Positions 38,077 to 48,012 of a DNA stretch of 64,000 nt are shown one piece after another. The notes under the pieces are model-generated. The model had not been told where the DNA came from. It did no database searches and saw only the letters and a list, made by a program, of their open reading frames with translations. This DNA comes from Pseudomonas abietaniphila (GTDB lineage Bacteria > Pseudomonadota > Gammaproteobacteria > Pseudomonadales > Pseudomonadaceae). Positions within the stretch are counted from its first letter, which is position 1. The number at the start of each line of letters is the position of its first letter. The position numbers and the translations under genes are program-made. Where the stretch lies: NCBI RefSeq assembly GCF_039697315.1, contig NZ_CP155619.1:1674001-1738000 (forward strand). Reading direction: 5' to 3'.

Positions 38077-38775
38077 ATGATGCAATGGCATATCGTGTGC
38101 GACTTCGACGGGACGATCACCCCGACCGACGTCATCGACAACATTCTGGAGCGCTTCGCCGACCCAAGCTGGGCAGATATCGAAGACGCGTGGATCAGTG
38201 GCCGGATCGGTTCGCGCGAGTGCCTCAGCCTTCAGCTGTCGCTGGTCAAGGCGTACCCGGCGCAACTGCTGGACTATTTCGACAGCGTCGAGATCGACCC
38301 CCACTTTCCGGCGTTCGTCGAGCAAGCGCTTGGGCTGGGTGCGACGATGGCTATCGTCAGCGACGGGCTGGAGCAAGGCATCGCGCGGATTCTTTCCCGG
38401 CACAGGCTTCCCCTTCTCCCGATCATTGCCAACGGCCTGCGTCAGGTTGACCGGGATCGCTGGCGCATCGTGTTCCCTTACGCCAGCGATGCCTGCCGCG
38501 CGGCCTCCGGCAACTGCAAGTGCCGATCCACGCCTGACAACAAGCGCGTGCTGGTGATCGGTGACGGCAAGTCCGACATGTGCGTGGCCGAAACGGCTGA
38601 CTTCGTGTTCGCCAAAGGACGCCTCGCCGAGCATTGCGAACGCAACGGCATCCCCTTCGCCCGCTTCGACTCCTTCGCCGAATTACCCGCGCTGCTGGCC
38701 TTGCTGCCTCACAGCCTGCCATCGCCAACCGTACGCCTCCCTCTTGAACAGCAGGAACTCTTTCACCATGTCTGA
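38077..38775 (+). CDS. HAD-IB phosphatase (MtnX-like)
   Basis: 232 residues. Motif I CDFDGTITPTD (nucleophile Asp near 9), motif II IVSDG and motif IV GDGKSDMCVA of the haloacid dehalogenase superfamily; a C-x-C (SGNCKCRS) precedes motif IV. Nearest in look to phosphoserine phosphatase/MtnX types, so it probably dephosphorylates a small metabolite. Two ATGs (38077, 38080) are possible. Stop overlaps the next gene; first gene of a six-gene operon. Confidence 0.85.
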   Translation: MMQWHIVCDFDGTITPTDVIDNILERFADPSWADIEDAWISGRIGSRECLSLQLSLVKAYPAQLLDYFDSVEIDPHFPAFVEQALGLGATMAIVSDGLEQGIARILSRHRLPLLPIIANGLRQVDRDRWRIVFPYASDACRAASGNCKCRSTPDNKRVLVIGDGKSDMCVAETADFVFAKGRLAEHCERNGIPFARFDSFAELPALLALLPHSLPSPTVRLPLEQQELFHHV

Positions 38776-40162
38776 CATTCGCATCGCAACCCCCGAAGAC
38801 CAGGTCCTCCTGGAGAAAGAAGCCCGATACTGCTCGTATGGCGACACCGTCCATTACATCGACCCGCCACGTATCTTCAGCCGCTGCGAAGGCTCCTACG
38901 TCTACGACACCAGTGATCAGGCTTACCTTGACCTGCAAATGTGGTACTCGGCGGTCAACTTCGGCTACGCCAATCCGCGTTTGAATAACGCGCTCAAGCA
39001 ACAGATCGACACGCTGCCGCAGATCGCCAGCCAGTACCTGCACAAAGGCAAGATCGAGCTGTCGGAACACATCGCGGTGGACGCCAAGAAGAAATTCGGT
39101 CTGGACGGTCGCGTGCATTTCAACGTCGGCGGCTCGCAGTCCATCGAGGACTCGCTGAAAGTGGTGCGCAACGCGAGCAACGGAAAGAGCCTGATGTTTG
39201 CCTTCGAAGGCGGCTATCACGGGCGTACGCTGGGCGCCTCCTCGATCACCTCCAGCTACCGCTATCGTCGTCGTTACGGTCATTTCGGCGAGCGCGCGCA
39301 GTTCATCCCGTTCCCGTACCACTTCCGCGGCCCCAAAGGCATGACCAAAGAGGAATACGGCAGCCACTGCGTTCAGCAATTCGCCCGCCTGTTCGAAACC
39401 GAATACAACGGTGTCTGGGACCCGAAAGTCGGCCAGAGCGAATACGCAGCGTTCTACGTCGAGCCGATTCAAGGCACCGGCGGTTACGTGATCCCGCCCA
39501 TGAACTTCTATTCCGAGCTCAAGCATGTCCTCGACCAGCACGGCATCCTGATGGTGGTCGATGAGATCCAGATGGGTTTCTATCGCACCGGCAAGCTGTG
39601 GTCGATCGAGCATTTCGACGTCAAACCGGACGTGATCGTGTTCGGCAAGGCCCTCACCAACGGGCTTAACCCATTGGGCGGGATCTGGGCCCGAGAAGAG
39701 TTGATCAACCCGAAAATCTTCCCACCAGGCTCCACCCATTCTACTTTCGCCTCCAATCCATTGGGCACGGCGGTGGGTCTGGAAATGTTCAAGATGACCT
39801 CGGAAATCGACTACGGCGCGATGGTCATGAACAAGGGCAAGTATTTCCTTGAAGGGCTGCGCGACTTGCAGAAGCGTTACCCGATCATCGGCGACGTCGA
39901 CGGTCTGGGTTTGGCCCTGCGCGCTGAAATTTGCGGGCCGGACGGCTTCACGCCAGACAAGGCGACGCTGGACTTCATGGTCGAGGAAGGCATGAAGGGC
40001 GACATCGAAATCGATGGCAGACGCCTGGGCCTGGTGCTCGATGTCGGCGGTTACTACAAGAACGTGATCACGCTGGCCCCCTCGCTGGAGATCAGTTATC
40101 CCGAGATCGATCTGGGTATCGCCCTGCTCGACCGCCTGCTGCACCGGGCCATGAAACGATGA
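38768..40162 (+). CDS. Class III PLP aminotransferase
   Basis: 464 residues, fold type I. The PLP pocket shows VVDEIQMGFYRTG and the Schiff-base Lys294 in VFGKALTNGLNPLGG; GGYHGRTLGASS is the phosphate-binding region. Such enzymes transaminate omega-amines or decarboxylate or aminate keto compounds; substrate unknown. ATG at 38768 overlaps the phosphatase stop by eight bases, and its own stop overlaps the hydrolase start by four. Confidence 0.9.
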   Translation: MSDIRIATPEDQVLLEKEARYCSYGDTVHYIDPPRIFSRCEGSYVYDTSDQAYLDLQMWYSAVNFGYANPRLNNALKQQIDTLPQIASQYLHKGKIELSEHIAVDAKKKFGLDGRVHFNVGGSQSIEDSLKVVRNASNGKSLMFAFEGGYHGRTLGASSITSSYRYRRRYGHFGERAQFIPFPYHFRGPKGMTKEEYGSHCVQQFARLFETEYNGVWDPKVGQSEYAAFYVEPIQGTGGYVIPPMNFYSELKHVLDQHGILMVVDEIQMGFYRTGKLWSIEHFDVKPDVIVFGKALTNGLNPLGGIWAREELINPKIFPPGSTHSTFASNPLGTAVGLEMFKMTSEIDYGAMVMNKGKYFLEGLRDLQKRYPIIGDVDGLGLALRAEICGPDGFTPDKATLDFMVEEGMKGDIEIDGRRLGLVLDVGGYYKNVITLAPSLEISYPEIDLGIALLDRLLHRAMKR

Positions 40163-41082
40163 ACACGGCGCCGTCGCAAACCGCGATCGACATGGGCGAA
40201 GGCGACGCCGGTTTCATCCTGGGCGATGGCGCAGTGGGTGTGTTGTTGATCCACGGCCTGACGGGCACCCCGACGGAACTGCGTCGGGTCGCCCAAGGCC
40301 TGGCAGACAGAGGCTGCACGGTGTACGTGCCGACGCTGGCCGGCCACTGTGGCGACAACGACGACCTGCAGCGCACCCGCTGGAGCGACTGGTACGAAAG
40401 TGCCCGTCGCACCTTTGTCGGGATTCGCCAGCGACACAGTCAGGTGTTCGTTGGCGGGCTGTCGATGGGGGCGGTCATGTCGATGCACATGGCCGCACAA
40501 CACCCGGGGGAAATTGCCGGGCTTTTGCTGTACTCGACGACCTTGCGCTACGACGGCTGGAACATGCCGTTCGTGGCCAAGTTCACGCACCTCTACATGA
40601 TGGTGCCGTTTGGCGTACACGTTTGTCGCTTCAACGAAAAGCCGCCCTATGGCATCAAGAATCCACGCCTGCGGGCGATCGTCGAAAAGCAGATGAAAGA
40701 CGGCGAAAGTAACAACGCCGGGCTGCTGACCATGTCCGGCATCAGCGTGCGCGAGTTGCACCGCCTGATCGCCGTCGTCAAACGTGGCATGCCGCAGGTG
40801 ACGACACCTGCGCTGGTGCTGCACTCACTTGAAGATGACATCACTAGCCGCTGGAACGCCGATTACGTCGAACGGCGTCTGGGAGCGCCGGTGGTCAAGG
40901 TCCTGCTGGACAACTGCTATCACATGATCACGGTCGATCTGGAATACCGTCAGGTCATTGCCCTGAGCGCTTCATTCATTGAAACCCGTGTGCGGGCAAG
41001 CCTGGGGATGGGCGACGCATCAAGCGACCGTCAACCTGAGAACAGCCTGACCCATCATGACGACTCCCCCCAACTGGCCTGA
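40159..41082 (+). CDS. Alpha/beta hydrolase, carboxylesterase-like
   Basis: 307 residues without signal peptide. Oxyanion region LLIHGLTGTPTE, nucleophile Ser102 in GGLSMG, acid in HSLEDDITS and catalytic His in NCYHMITVD. Resembles Est30-type carboxylesterases or thioesterases. Ends three bases before the transferase gene. Probably releases or transfers an acyl group in the pathway, an inference from context. Confidence 0.87.
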   Translation: MNTAPSQTAIDMGEGDAGFILGDGAVGVLLIHGLTGTPTELRRVAQGLADRGCTVYVPTLAGHCGDNDDLQRTRWSDWYESARRTFVGIRQRHSQVFVGGLSMGAVMSMHMAAQHPGEIAGLLLYSTTLRYDGWNMPFVAKFTHLYMMVPFGVHVCRFNEKPPYGIKNPRLRAIVEKQMKDGESNNAGLLTMSGISVRELHRLIAVVKRGMPQVTTPALVLHSLEDDITSRWNADYVERRLGAPVVKVLLDNCYHMITVDLEYRQVIALSASFIETRVRASLGMGDASSDRQPENSLTHHDDSPQLA

Positions 41083-41085
41083 ATC

Positions 41086-42213
41086 ATGATCACTGCGCAC
41101 GCCTTTTCCAGCATCCGCTCCATTGATCGTGACGAATGGAACAGCTGCTTTCCCGGTCTGCTCGAGGACTGGGATTTTTATCTCGCCGTCGAGCAAGCGG
41201 GCATCGAACGTTTCACCTGGCGCTACCTGGCGGTCTTTGAAGGCCCGACCTTGATGGCGGTCGTTCCCGCTTTCATCACCTGCTACCGCTTGAACACCAC
41301 GATGCAGGGTATCGGAAAACGCATCACCGACACGCTCAGCCGGCTGTGGCCCGGCGTGCTCGATTTGCCGTTGTACGCCCTGGGCTCGCCCGTCGCCGAA
41401 CGATGCAGCGCAGGGATCGCGCGCCACGTGCCCGAGGGCAAACGCCAGGACGTGCTCACCCGCTTGCTGCAATTGGCCCGGCGTGATGCCGACGGCCTGG
41501 GCATCGGTCTGCTGGCCGTGAAAGATGCGCCCCGCGACGACCGTCTGTGGACCGAGACCTGTCGCGGTGCGGGGCTGCAAGTTATGCCGGGAATGCCCAG
41601 CGCCTTGTTGCCTGTGTCGTACGGGTCTCTCGATGCGTATCTGGGTTCATTGGGCAGGTCTACCCGAAAGGATTTGCGACGCACGCTGCGCGGTCCGGGA
41701 CCGCGTATCGAATGGCGCCGACACATCGATGACCTGCTCCCGGACATCATGCGGCTGTACGAATCGACACTGGCGCGCAGTCATCTACAATTCGAACGGC
41801 TCGGCCCCGCTTACTTCACGCGCATTCTGGAACAGCTCGGCGAGCGGGCGGTGTGCGTGCTGTACTGGATCGATGACAGGCTGGTGGCGTTCAACCTGAT
41901 GCTGCTGGATGATCAACGCATGATCGATAAAATCTTCGCCCACGATCTGGAACGCACCCGTGAGCACAACCTCTATGCACGCAGTTGGCTGGCCAATGTC
42001 GAATACTGCATCCACCACGGTATCGCGGTGTACGAAGCGGGCCAGGCAGGCTATGCCAACAAGCTGCGCTTCGGCTGTCGCTTCGAAAACAACCTGCTTT
42101 TCTTCCGCCACCGCAACCGGACGCTGAACACCGTGCTCAAACTGGTCAAACTGTTCGTCCGACCGGACCGATCCGACCCCGCGATGGCCGCCGCCATAAG
42201 CGAACATCAATGA
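41086..42213 (+). CDS. FemAB/GNAT-like transferase B
   Basis: 375 residues, paralogue of the 34284 protein: AYFTRILEQLGERAVCVLYW, EHNLYARSWLANVEYC and AGYANKLRFGCRFENNLLF line up with it along the whole length. Probably an acyl or aminoacyl transferase on an amine made by the upstream aminotransferase (inference). Stop overlaps the kinase start by four bases. Confidence 0.75.
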   Translation: MITAHAFSSIRSIDRDEWNSCFPGLLEDWDFYLAVEQAGIERFTWRYLAVFEGPTLMAVVPAFITCYRLNTTMQGIGKRITDTLSRLWPGVLDLPLYALGSPVAERCSAGIARHVPEGKRQDVLTRLLQLARRDADGLGIGLLAVKDAPRDDRLWTETCRGAGLQVMPGMPSALLPVSYGSLDAYLGSLGRSTRKDLRRTLRGPGPRIEWRRHIDDLLPDIMRLYESTLARSHLQFERLGPAYFTRILEQLGERAVCVLYWIDDRLVAFNLMLLDDQRMIDKIFAHDLERTREHNLYARSWLANVEYCIHHGIAVYEAGQAGYANKLRFGCRFENNLLFFRHRNRTLNTVLKLVKLFVRPDRSDPAMAAAISEHQ

Positions 42214-43979
42214 CTGATACCCCAAAGCAGGCGGTGCGGGCGTTTTTTTCTCTTTCGCGCTGGAGCGTGCAGCGCAAACTGGTGCTGGCGTTCTGGCTGG
42301 TCAGCGTCATCCCGACCATGATCGCCGCCGAGCTGGCCGCCTCCACCCTGTCGCAGATCTTCGAGAGCAACGTGCGCATCTGGTTGCAGGAGTCGACCAA
42401 GATCGTGATTGATGAAACCACCGAAATCATGCACAACAACGCCCGTGTCGCGCAGTTGTTCGAGCGCTATGCACGCCCCAACGCCGACTCGGGCAACAAA
42501 CGCGACAAGTTGATTACCGACATCGCCGACGCCATGGGCATCGACGTGGTGGCGCTGATCCGCAGCGATGATCACAAGGTCGTCTTCTCCACCGCTGCCG
42601 ACGACATCGTCAGCCAGATCAGCCTGGCGCCCAAAGCCGTCCTGCAGACCATCCACGAAGGCGGCAATCCCGTGGGCACCGTTGTCTCCACGTTTCATAC
42701 CCTCCAGGGCGGCGTCGACTATGTGCTGGTGATCGCCACTTACCTGGACAGCAGTTTCCTGACCAGCGTGGCCGATGTGCACTCGCTTGACCTGCGGCTG
42801 TACCTGCGCAACCCCAGCGGCTTCGGCGAAGTATTTTCCACCCAGCGCTTCGAAGACCATCCGACCGAAGTGCCCGCACGCATCGAGAACATTCTGCGCG
42901 AGACGCGGCAGCCCAGCGAACAGTCGACGTCGCGTTACAGCGGCCTGTACTCGCCGATTGTGAACGACAACGGTGAGCTGCAAGGGGTGATATTCAGCGG
43001 CCTGCTGCGTCATTCGACCCTGGTGGGCCTGGTCAACCAGACCAACCTGTTTCTGGCGATTCTGCTGGTCGGTTCCGCGTTGTCGCTGGGCGTCGGCTGG
43101 TTGATATCTCAACACCTGACCCGCCCGCTGCGAGGCCTGCGCGAAGGCGTACGTGCGGTGACCGCCGGTGATTACCATCGCCAGGTCGAGGTCATCGGCG
43201 GCGATGAACTGGCCGAGCTGAGCGTGACCTTCAACCACATGACCGAACGCTTGCGCGAACTTCAGCATCTGGAAGCTCAGCTGCGCCGGCGCGACCGGTT
43301 GCACACGCTGGGCGAAGTGGCGATGGGGCTGGCGCACGAGATCCGCAACCCGCTGGGCATCATCAAGACGGCCACGCAATTGCTGCACCGTCGAGCCAGT
43401 CTGCCGGCAGCCGACATGCGTCATCTGGAATACGTCATTTCTGAAGTGACCCGCATCAATGACCTGATCACTGAATTTCTCGACTTCGCCAAACCCAGCG
43501 CGCCCATTCGCTCAATCCAGCCAGCCCGGCAGTTGCTTGAGCACGTGCTGGGGTTCTGCGCGCCGGAACTGGAGACCCATCACGTTGAGGCAGTGATCGA
43601 TGAGCGCGCGCCGGGAGCCACGGTGTACGCCGATGCCAGACAACTGACCCAGGCCTGTCTCAACCTGATCCTCAACGCCATCGATGCCATGCCCTCAGGA
43701 GGCCGATTGACACTCTCCATCTCTCGCGGGCAGGCTGACAAAGGACGCGCTGTCACGATGATCAGCGTCAGTGACACGGGTCAGGGTATCGAGCCGGAGA
43801 TCATAGAACGTATCTTCAACCCCTTCGTCACCACCAAAGCCTCCGGCACAGGGCTGGGCCTGGCCAAGGTGTTTTCGATCATGGAAAACCATGACGGCCG
43901 AGTGGAATGTGTGAGCGAATCCGGTGCCGGTGCGACGTTCAATCTGTACCTGCCCGCCGATGAAGGAGAACAGGCATGA
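42210..43979 (+). CDS. Membrane sensor histidine kinase, NtrB-class with HAMP
   Basis: 589 residues. Membrane helix 1 near residues 25-45, periplasmic sensor domain to about 270, helix 2 (LFLAILLVGSALSLGVGWLI), HAMP (about 298-350), then His376 in LAHEIRNPLGIIK and ATPase boxes NLILNAIDAM, DTGQGIEPE and GTGLGL. It should sense an envelope or periplasmic signal and phosphorylate the regulator downstream, whose start it overlaps by four bases. Confidence 0.93.
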   Translation: MTDTPKQAVRAFFSLSRWSVQRKLVLAFWLVSVIPTMIAAELAASTLSQIFESNVRIWLQESTKIVIDETTEIMHNNARVAQLFERYARPNADSGNKRDKLITDIADAMGIDVVALIRSDDHKVVFSTAADDIVSQISLAPKAVLQTIHEGGNPVGTVVSTFHTLQGGVDYVLVIATYLDSSFLTSVADVHSLDLRLYLRNPSGFGEVFSTQRFEDHPTEVPARIENILRETRQPSEQSTSRYSGLYSPIVNDNGELQGVIFSGLLRHSTLVGLVNQTNLFLAILLVGSALSLGVGWLISQHLTRPLRGLREGVRAVTAGDYHRQVEVIGGDELAELSVTFNHMTERLRELQHLEAQLRRRDRLHTLGEVAMGLAHEIRNPLGIIKTATQLLHRRASLPAADMRHLEYVISEVTRINDLITEFLDFAKPSAPIRSIQPARQLLEHVLGFCAPELETHHVEAVIDERAPGATVYADARQLTQACLNLILNAIDAMPSGGRLTLSISRGQADKGRAVTMISVSDTGQGIEPEIIERIFNPFVTTKASGTGLGLAKVFSIMENHDGRVECVSESGAGATFNLYLPADEGEQA

Positions 43980-45373
43980 GCCACAATGTGCTGGTGGTCG
44001 ACGACGAGCCCAAGCTCTGCGACCTGCTGGCCTCGGCCTTGGGTCAGAATGACATTCATGTGTTCACCGCCGGCAATGGTCTGCACGCACTTGCCGTGCT
44101 CGAACGCGAGGACATCGATCTGGTGATCAGCGACTGGCGCATGCCGGGCATGGACGGTCCGCAGTTGCTGAGTGAAATCAAACAGCGCTTTCCGCAACTG
44201 CCCGTGATCGTGATGACCGCCTACAGCACGGTCAAGAATGCGGTGCAGTCGATGCGAAACGGCGCTTACGATTACATCAGCAAACCGTTCGATATCGACG
44301 AGCTGGACATGACCGTGCACAAGGCGCTGCAGTTTCGCGACATCCTGCGCGACAACCAGCGACTGCGCGCAGAGCTGAACGAGCATCAACAGATCGAAAG
44401 CCTGGTCGGCGACAGCCCGGCGTTTCGGCGGGTCTTGCAGGCGGTGGAGTCGGTGCGTGAAAGCAGCGCGACCATCCTGCTCACCGGCGAAAGTGGCACG
44501 GGCAAGGAAATGGTCGCGCGCGCCATTCATCAACACGGCAATCGGGCCGAAAAGCCGTTTGTCGCGGTGAACTGTGCGGCGATTCCGGAGGGTTTGCTGG
44601 AAAGCGAGATGTTCGGCCACAAGAAAGGCGCGTTTACGGGTGCCGTTTCCGATCGCGTGGGTCGCTTTCAACAGGCCGACAAGGGCACCTTGTTTCTCGA
44701 TGAAGTGGGCGACATGCCGTTGGCGTTGCAGGCGAAAATTCTGCGGGCGTTGCAGGAGCGCGTGATCGAGCCGGTGGGTGATACCCGCGAGCGCAAGGTG
44801 GACGTCCGCGTGATCGCGGCCACCAACAAAAACCTTCTCGATGCCGTGGCGCGCAAGGAGTTTCGCGAAGACCTGTACTACCGATTGAATGTGTTCCCCA
44901 TACCGCTGCCCGCCTTGCGCGAACGGGTGGAAGACATTCCAGCGCTGGCGCGGCACTTTGCGCTGACGCTCGGCGCCACAGCCGGCAAACGCATCAACGG
45001 TTTCAGCCCGCAGGCCTTGCTCGCCATGACGAACTACAGCTGGCCGGGCAACATTCGCGAGCTGCAAAACTGCGTCGAGCGAGCGACCATCGTCGCGTCC
45101 GGCAGCACCATCGAAGAGTCCGATCTACCGGCCTACCTGTTCGGCTCAAGGCCGCTGGAGGGCTCTAGCGCACGCATTCTCAGCGACGGGCCGGGCATTC
45201 CCAAAGACCTTGATGCCGCCCTGGCAGAAGTCGAAAAAGCCTACATTCTAGCGGCGCTGCAAGAGACCCACGGCGTTCAGGCGGCGGCGGCACAACTGAT
45301 CGGCATCTCCGAGCGCAGCCTGTGGTACCGGCTCAAGAAACTGGAGATTCATGTCGACAAGATTGTGCGGTGA
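43976..45373 (+). CDS. Sigma-54-dependent response regulator, NtrC/ZraR type
   Basis: 465 residues. Receiver with Asp53 (ISDWRMPG), AAA+ domain with GESGTGKE, canonical GAFTGA loop and GTLFLDEVGDM, and a C-terminal Fis-type HTH (VQAAAAQLIGISERSLWYRL). It is the last gene of an operon that itself starts behind a -24/-12 promoter with an upstream palindrome, so positive autoregulation is likely. Confidence 0.94.
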   Translation: MSHNVLVVDDEPKLCDLLASALGQNDIHVFTAGNGLHALAVLEREDIDLVISDWRMPGMDGPQLLSEIKQRFPQLPVIVMTAYSTVKNAVQSMRNGAYDYISKPFDIDELDMTVHKALQFRDILRDNQRLRAELNEHQQIESLVGDSPAFRRVLQAVESVRESSATILLTGESGTGKEMVARAIHQHGNRAEKPFVAVNCAAIPEGLLESEMFGHKKGAFTGAVSDRVGRFQQADKGTLFLDEVGDMPLALQAKILRALQERVIEPVGDTRERKVDVRVIAATNKNLLDAVARKEFREDLYYRLNVFPIPLPALRERVEDIPALARHFALTLGATAGKRINGFSPQALLAMTNYSWPGNIRELQNCVERATIVASGSTIEESDLPAYLFGSRPLEGSSARILSDGPGIPKDLDAALAEVEKAYILAALQETHGVQAAAAQLIGISERSLWYRLKKLEIHVDKIVR

Positions 45374-45422
45374 CGATACTTGGCGATCCCGGCGGGCCTG
45401 ACACATTGTTCGGCCAGACACT

Positions 45423-45438
45423 GAATTCGCTCCCACAA
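45423..45438. repeat. Single REP arm
   Basis: GAATTCGCTCCCACAA, one arm without a visible partner, between convergent genes. Confidence 0.6.
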
Positions 45439-45440
45439 AT

Positions 45441-46370
45441 TTAGACCGTGCAGGCCTTGATCAACACATCCACCTCATCAGCCTTCGGCGCGGTCGCCGG
45501 ACCCCAGCGGGTGACGGCAATCGCCGCCGCCGCGTTGGCGCGCACAGCGGCCTGTTCCGCAGAGAGCCCCGCCGCCAACCCGGCCAGCAATACACCGGCA
45601 TGGGCATCGCCCGCGCCATTGGTGTCGATGGCCGTGACCGGAAAACCGCCCACGTGTTGCGCCTTGCTTCCCTGACGTAACCAGCAACCTTGCGGGCCGT
45701 CGCGCACCACGATCAACGCATCCTCATTCAACCACTTCGCCAATTGCTCCAGCGCATCGGCAATCATCTCGCAGCCGGTGAACCGCAACGCCTCCTCGCA
45801 ATTGCTGGTCCACAGCGTGATCATCGGCAGCACGGCCTGCATCTCGGCGCTGTCCGGTGAATTCACCAACGGTCCCGGGTCGAACACCACGCCTGCGCCC
45901 TTCGGCAATTCAGCCAGCCAGCTCAACAAGGTCGACACTTTGTGCGTGTGCAGCAGGCTGTAACCGCTCACGAACACAAAGTCGTCGGGTTGCACCGTGA
46001 CACTGTGCAGGTCGTCGCGGGACAAGCCGCCCTCCGCGCCGACGTAGGAAATGAAGGATCGCTCGGCCGACGGTTCGATGAGTGCCACCGACAAGCCGGT
46101 GTCCTGATCGTCCGAACCCGGCGTGGCGATTTCAATGCCTTCGGCGGTCATTGCCTGACGTGCCAGGTCGCCGAAGCGACCGTTGCCGTGACGACCAAGA
46201 TAGACCGTCTGCAAGCCGTTACGACAGGCAGCGGCCATCACATTGAAACCACCGCCGGTCTCGAACGAGGCGGACCGGGCGAGCACATCGCCCCCCGAAC
46301 GCGGAAGCGCATCGAGCGCCATGACCAGGTCCACCACGACCTGGCCGGTGTACAGCAATCTAGCGGGCAT
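45441..46370 (-). CDS. PfkB-family (ribokinase-like) kinase
   Basis: 309 residues starting MPARLLYTGQVVVDLVMALD. N-terminal GGGFNVMAAACRNG and the C-terminal signature TAIDTNGAGDAHAGV with the catalytic Asp. Phosphorylates a sugar or nucleoside; with the neighbouring ADP-ribosylglycohydrolase-like enzyme and NCS1 permease, ribose or a nucleoside is plausible. Start overlaps the permease stop by 11 bases. Confidence 0.9.
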   Translation of the reverse strand: MPARLLYTGQVVVDLVMALDALPRSGGDVLARSASFETGGGFNVMAAACRNGLQTVYLGRHGNGRFGDLARQAMTAEGIEIATPGSDDQDTGLSVALIEPSAERSFISYVGAEGGLSRDDLHSVTVQPDDFVFVSGYSLLHTHKVSTLLSWLAELPKGAGVVFDPGPLVNSPDSAEMQAVLPMITLWTSNCEEALRFTGCEMIADALEQLAKWLNEDALIVVRDGPQGCWLRQGSKAQHVGGFPVTAIDTNGAGDAHAGVLLAGLAAGLSAEQAAVRANAAAAIAVTRWGPATAPKADEVDVLIKACTV

Positions 46371-47829
46371 GAGCAGCCTCTTTGGTGACGATGCGACGGT
46401 CGCGGGAACCGCCGAGCAACGCGTACAGGCCGCCGGCAACCACGAACGTCACGATCCAGCCCAGACCGTTATGGCCGAACCAGGAATCAGACAGGAAGCC
46501 CTTGAACAGCACGTTTTCCGGCGTGGTCGCGACGGTGGTGAAGCTGAAGCCCAGCACGATTGCCAGTGCCCAGGCACCCAGCGCACGCCATTCGACACCG
46601 CCGCGATACCAGTAGGCGCTGCGTGGCGACACGTCCATCAGATCCTTGGCCGAATAGTAATGACGATGAATCAGGTCGACCACGAAGATCCCGACCCACG
46701 CCGTGATCGGCACCGCCAGCATCGAGATGAAGGTGATGAACGGACCGTAAAAGCTATCGGCGATCAACATGAAGTAGATCGAACCGGCGAAGATCGCCAC
46801 GATATCGACGATCACCGCGTGAACGCGCTTGATCTTCAGACCCAGGGTCAGCGTGGTCAGGCCCGCCGAGTACACCGACAGGTTGTTCGACAGCAGCAGG
46901 CCACCAAATGCAGTGATCAGGTAAGGAACCGCCATCCACGTCGGCAGCAGTTCGCGAATCGCGATGATCGGGTCGGTCGCCGAGGCCAGGTGATCGTTGC
47001 CGACCGACAGCAGACCGCCGAGGGTGATCAGCAATACCAGCGGGATGCCCGCGCCGAACGCCGCCGAGGCGACCAGGCGAGTGGCCTTGACGCTGCCGTG
47101 CTGATAACGGGACATGTCAGCCCCCGCGTTGGCCCAACCTATACCGGTGCCCGCAGCCATGGTGCCGACGCCGATGATCATCGCGCTCAGCGGCGCTGGC
47201 GTGGCGTTGAACACCGCCGCCCAGTCAATGTGCGCGATCAGGAAGCCGCCGACGATCACGTTCAGCGCACCAAAAATGTAGGTGGCCCATTTCTGGATGA
47301 CCAGCAGCGTGGCGTGCCCTAGACCCGACACGGTCAGGGTCATCAGCACGAAAATCGCGATGAACAGCAGCGTCAGGCCCGGCGAGTTTTTCGCCTCGAC
47401 CGCCGTGCCGAACAGGATCGAGCACAACGACAGCAGCACGAAGGCCGCCGTGGTGGTGTTCACGGTTTCCCAGCCCAGACGAGACATCAGCGAAACGATG
47501 GTAGGACCGATGTTGCCGCGCACCCCGAAGATGGCGCGCGAGAGGGTCAGACTCGGCGCGCGACCGCGACGGCCTGCGATGGAAATCACGCCCACCACGG
47601 CGAAAGAGCCCGCGGCGCCGAGGATCGCCACGATGATTGCCTGCCCGATCGACAGGCCGCGAAAGGCCACCAGCGTTGCGCCCAGCGGCAAGCCGAGAAT
47701 ACTGATGTTGGCCGCGAACCAGACCCAGAACAGCTGCAGCGGATGGCCGTTGCATTCGTTTTCCGGAACCGGCTCGATGCCGCGTGTTTCAAGCTGTCCT
47801 GCGCCTTGAGCGGCGTTGGATGTCGTCAT
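46360..47829 (-). CDS. NCS1-family purine/cytosine-type permease
   Basis: 489 residues, about 12 hydrophobic helices; NCS1 features are ETRGIEPVPENEC near the start and AAGTGIGWANAGADMSRYQ in the middle. Imports a nucleobase, nucleoside or related compound with a cation. ATG at 47829 follows AGGAG at good spacing. Second-last gene of the GntR-linked set. Confidence 0.92.
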   Translation of the reverse strand: MTTSNAAQGAGQLETRGIEPVPENECNGHPLQLFWVWFAANISILGLPLGATLVAFRGLSIGQAIIVAILGAAGSFAVVGVISIAGRRGRAPSLTLSRAIFGVRGNIGPTIVSLMSRLGWETVNTTTAAFVLLSLCSILFGTAVEAKNSPGLTLLFIAIFVLMTLTVSGLGHATLLVIQKWATYIFGALNVIVGGFLIAHIDWAAVFNATPAPLSAMIIGVGTMAAGTGIGWANAGADMSRYQHGSVKATRLVASAAFGAGIPLVLLITLGGLLSVGNDHLASATDPIIAIRELLPTWMAVPYLITAFGGLLLSNNLSVYSAGLTTLTLGLKIKRVHAVIVDIVAIFAGSIYFMLIADSFYGPFITFISMLAVPITAWVGIFVVDLIHRHYYSAKDLMDVSPRSAYWYRGGVEWRALGAWALAIVLGFSFTTVATTPENVLFKGFLSDSWFGHNGLGWIVTFVVAGGLYALLGGSRDRRIVTKEAAHAR

Positions 47830-48012
47830 GGGAAATGCTCCTGTTGCCATTTGTTCTGGTTGTGGGCAGTACGCAACGCAAGTGACATCCGTGTCGCAGG
47901 ACGCCTTCGGTGTCCGGTCGGGACAGCAAAAGGCTCCAAATCGCCGCTGTGATCAGGGCAATGGGTGTGTCTCTTATTTGGTTCCGCTTTTCAGTTCAGC
48001 TTGACGGCGTCG

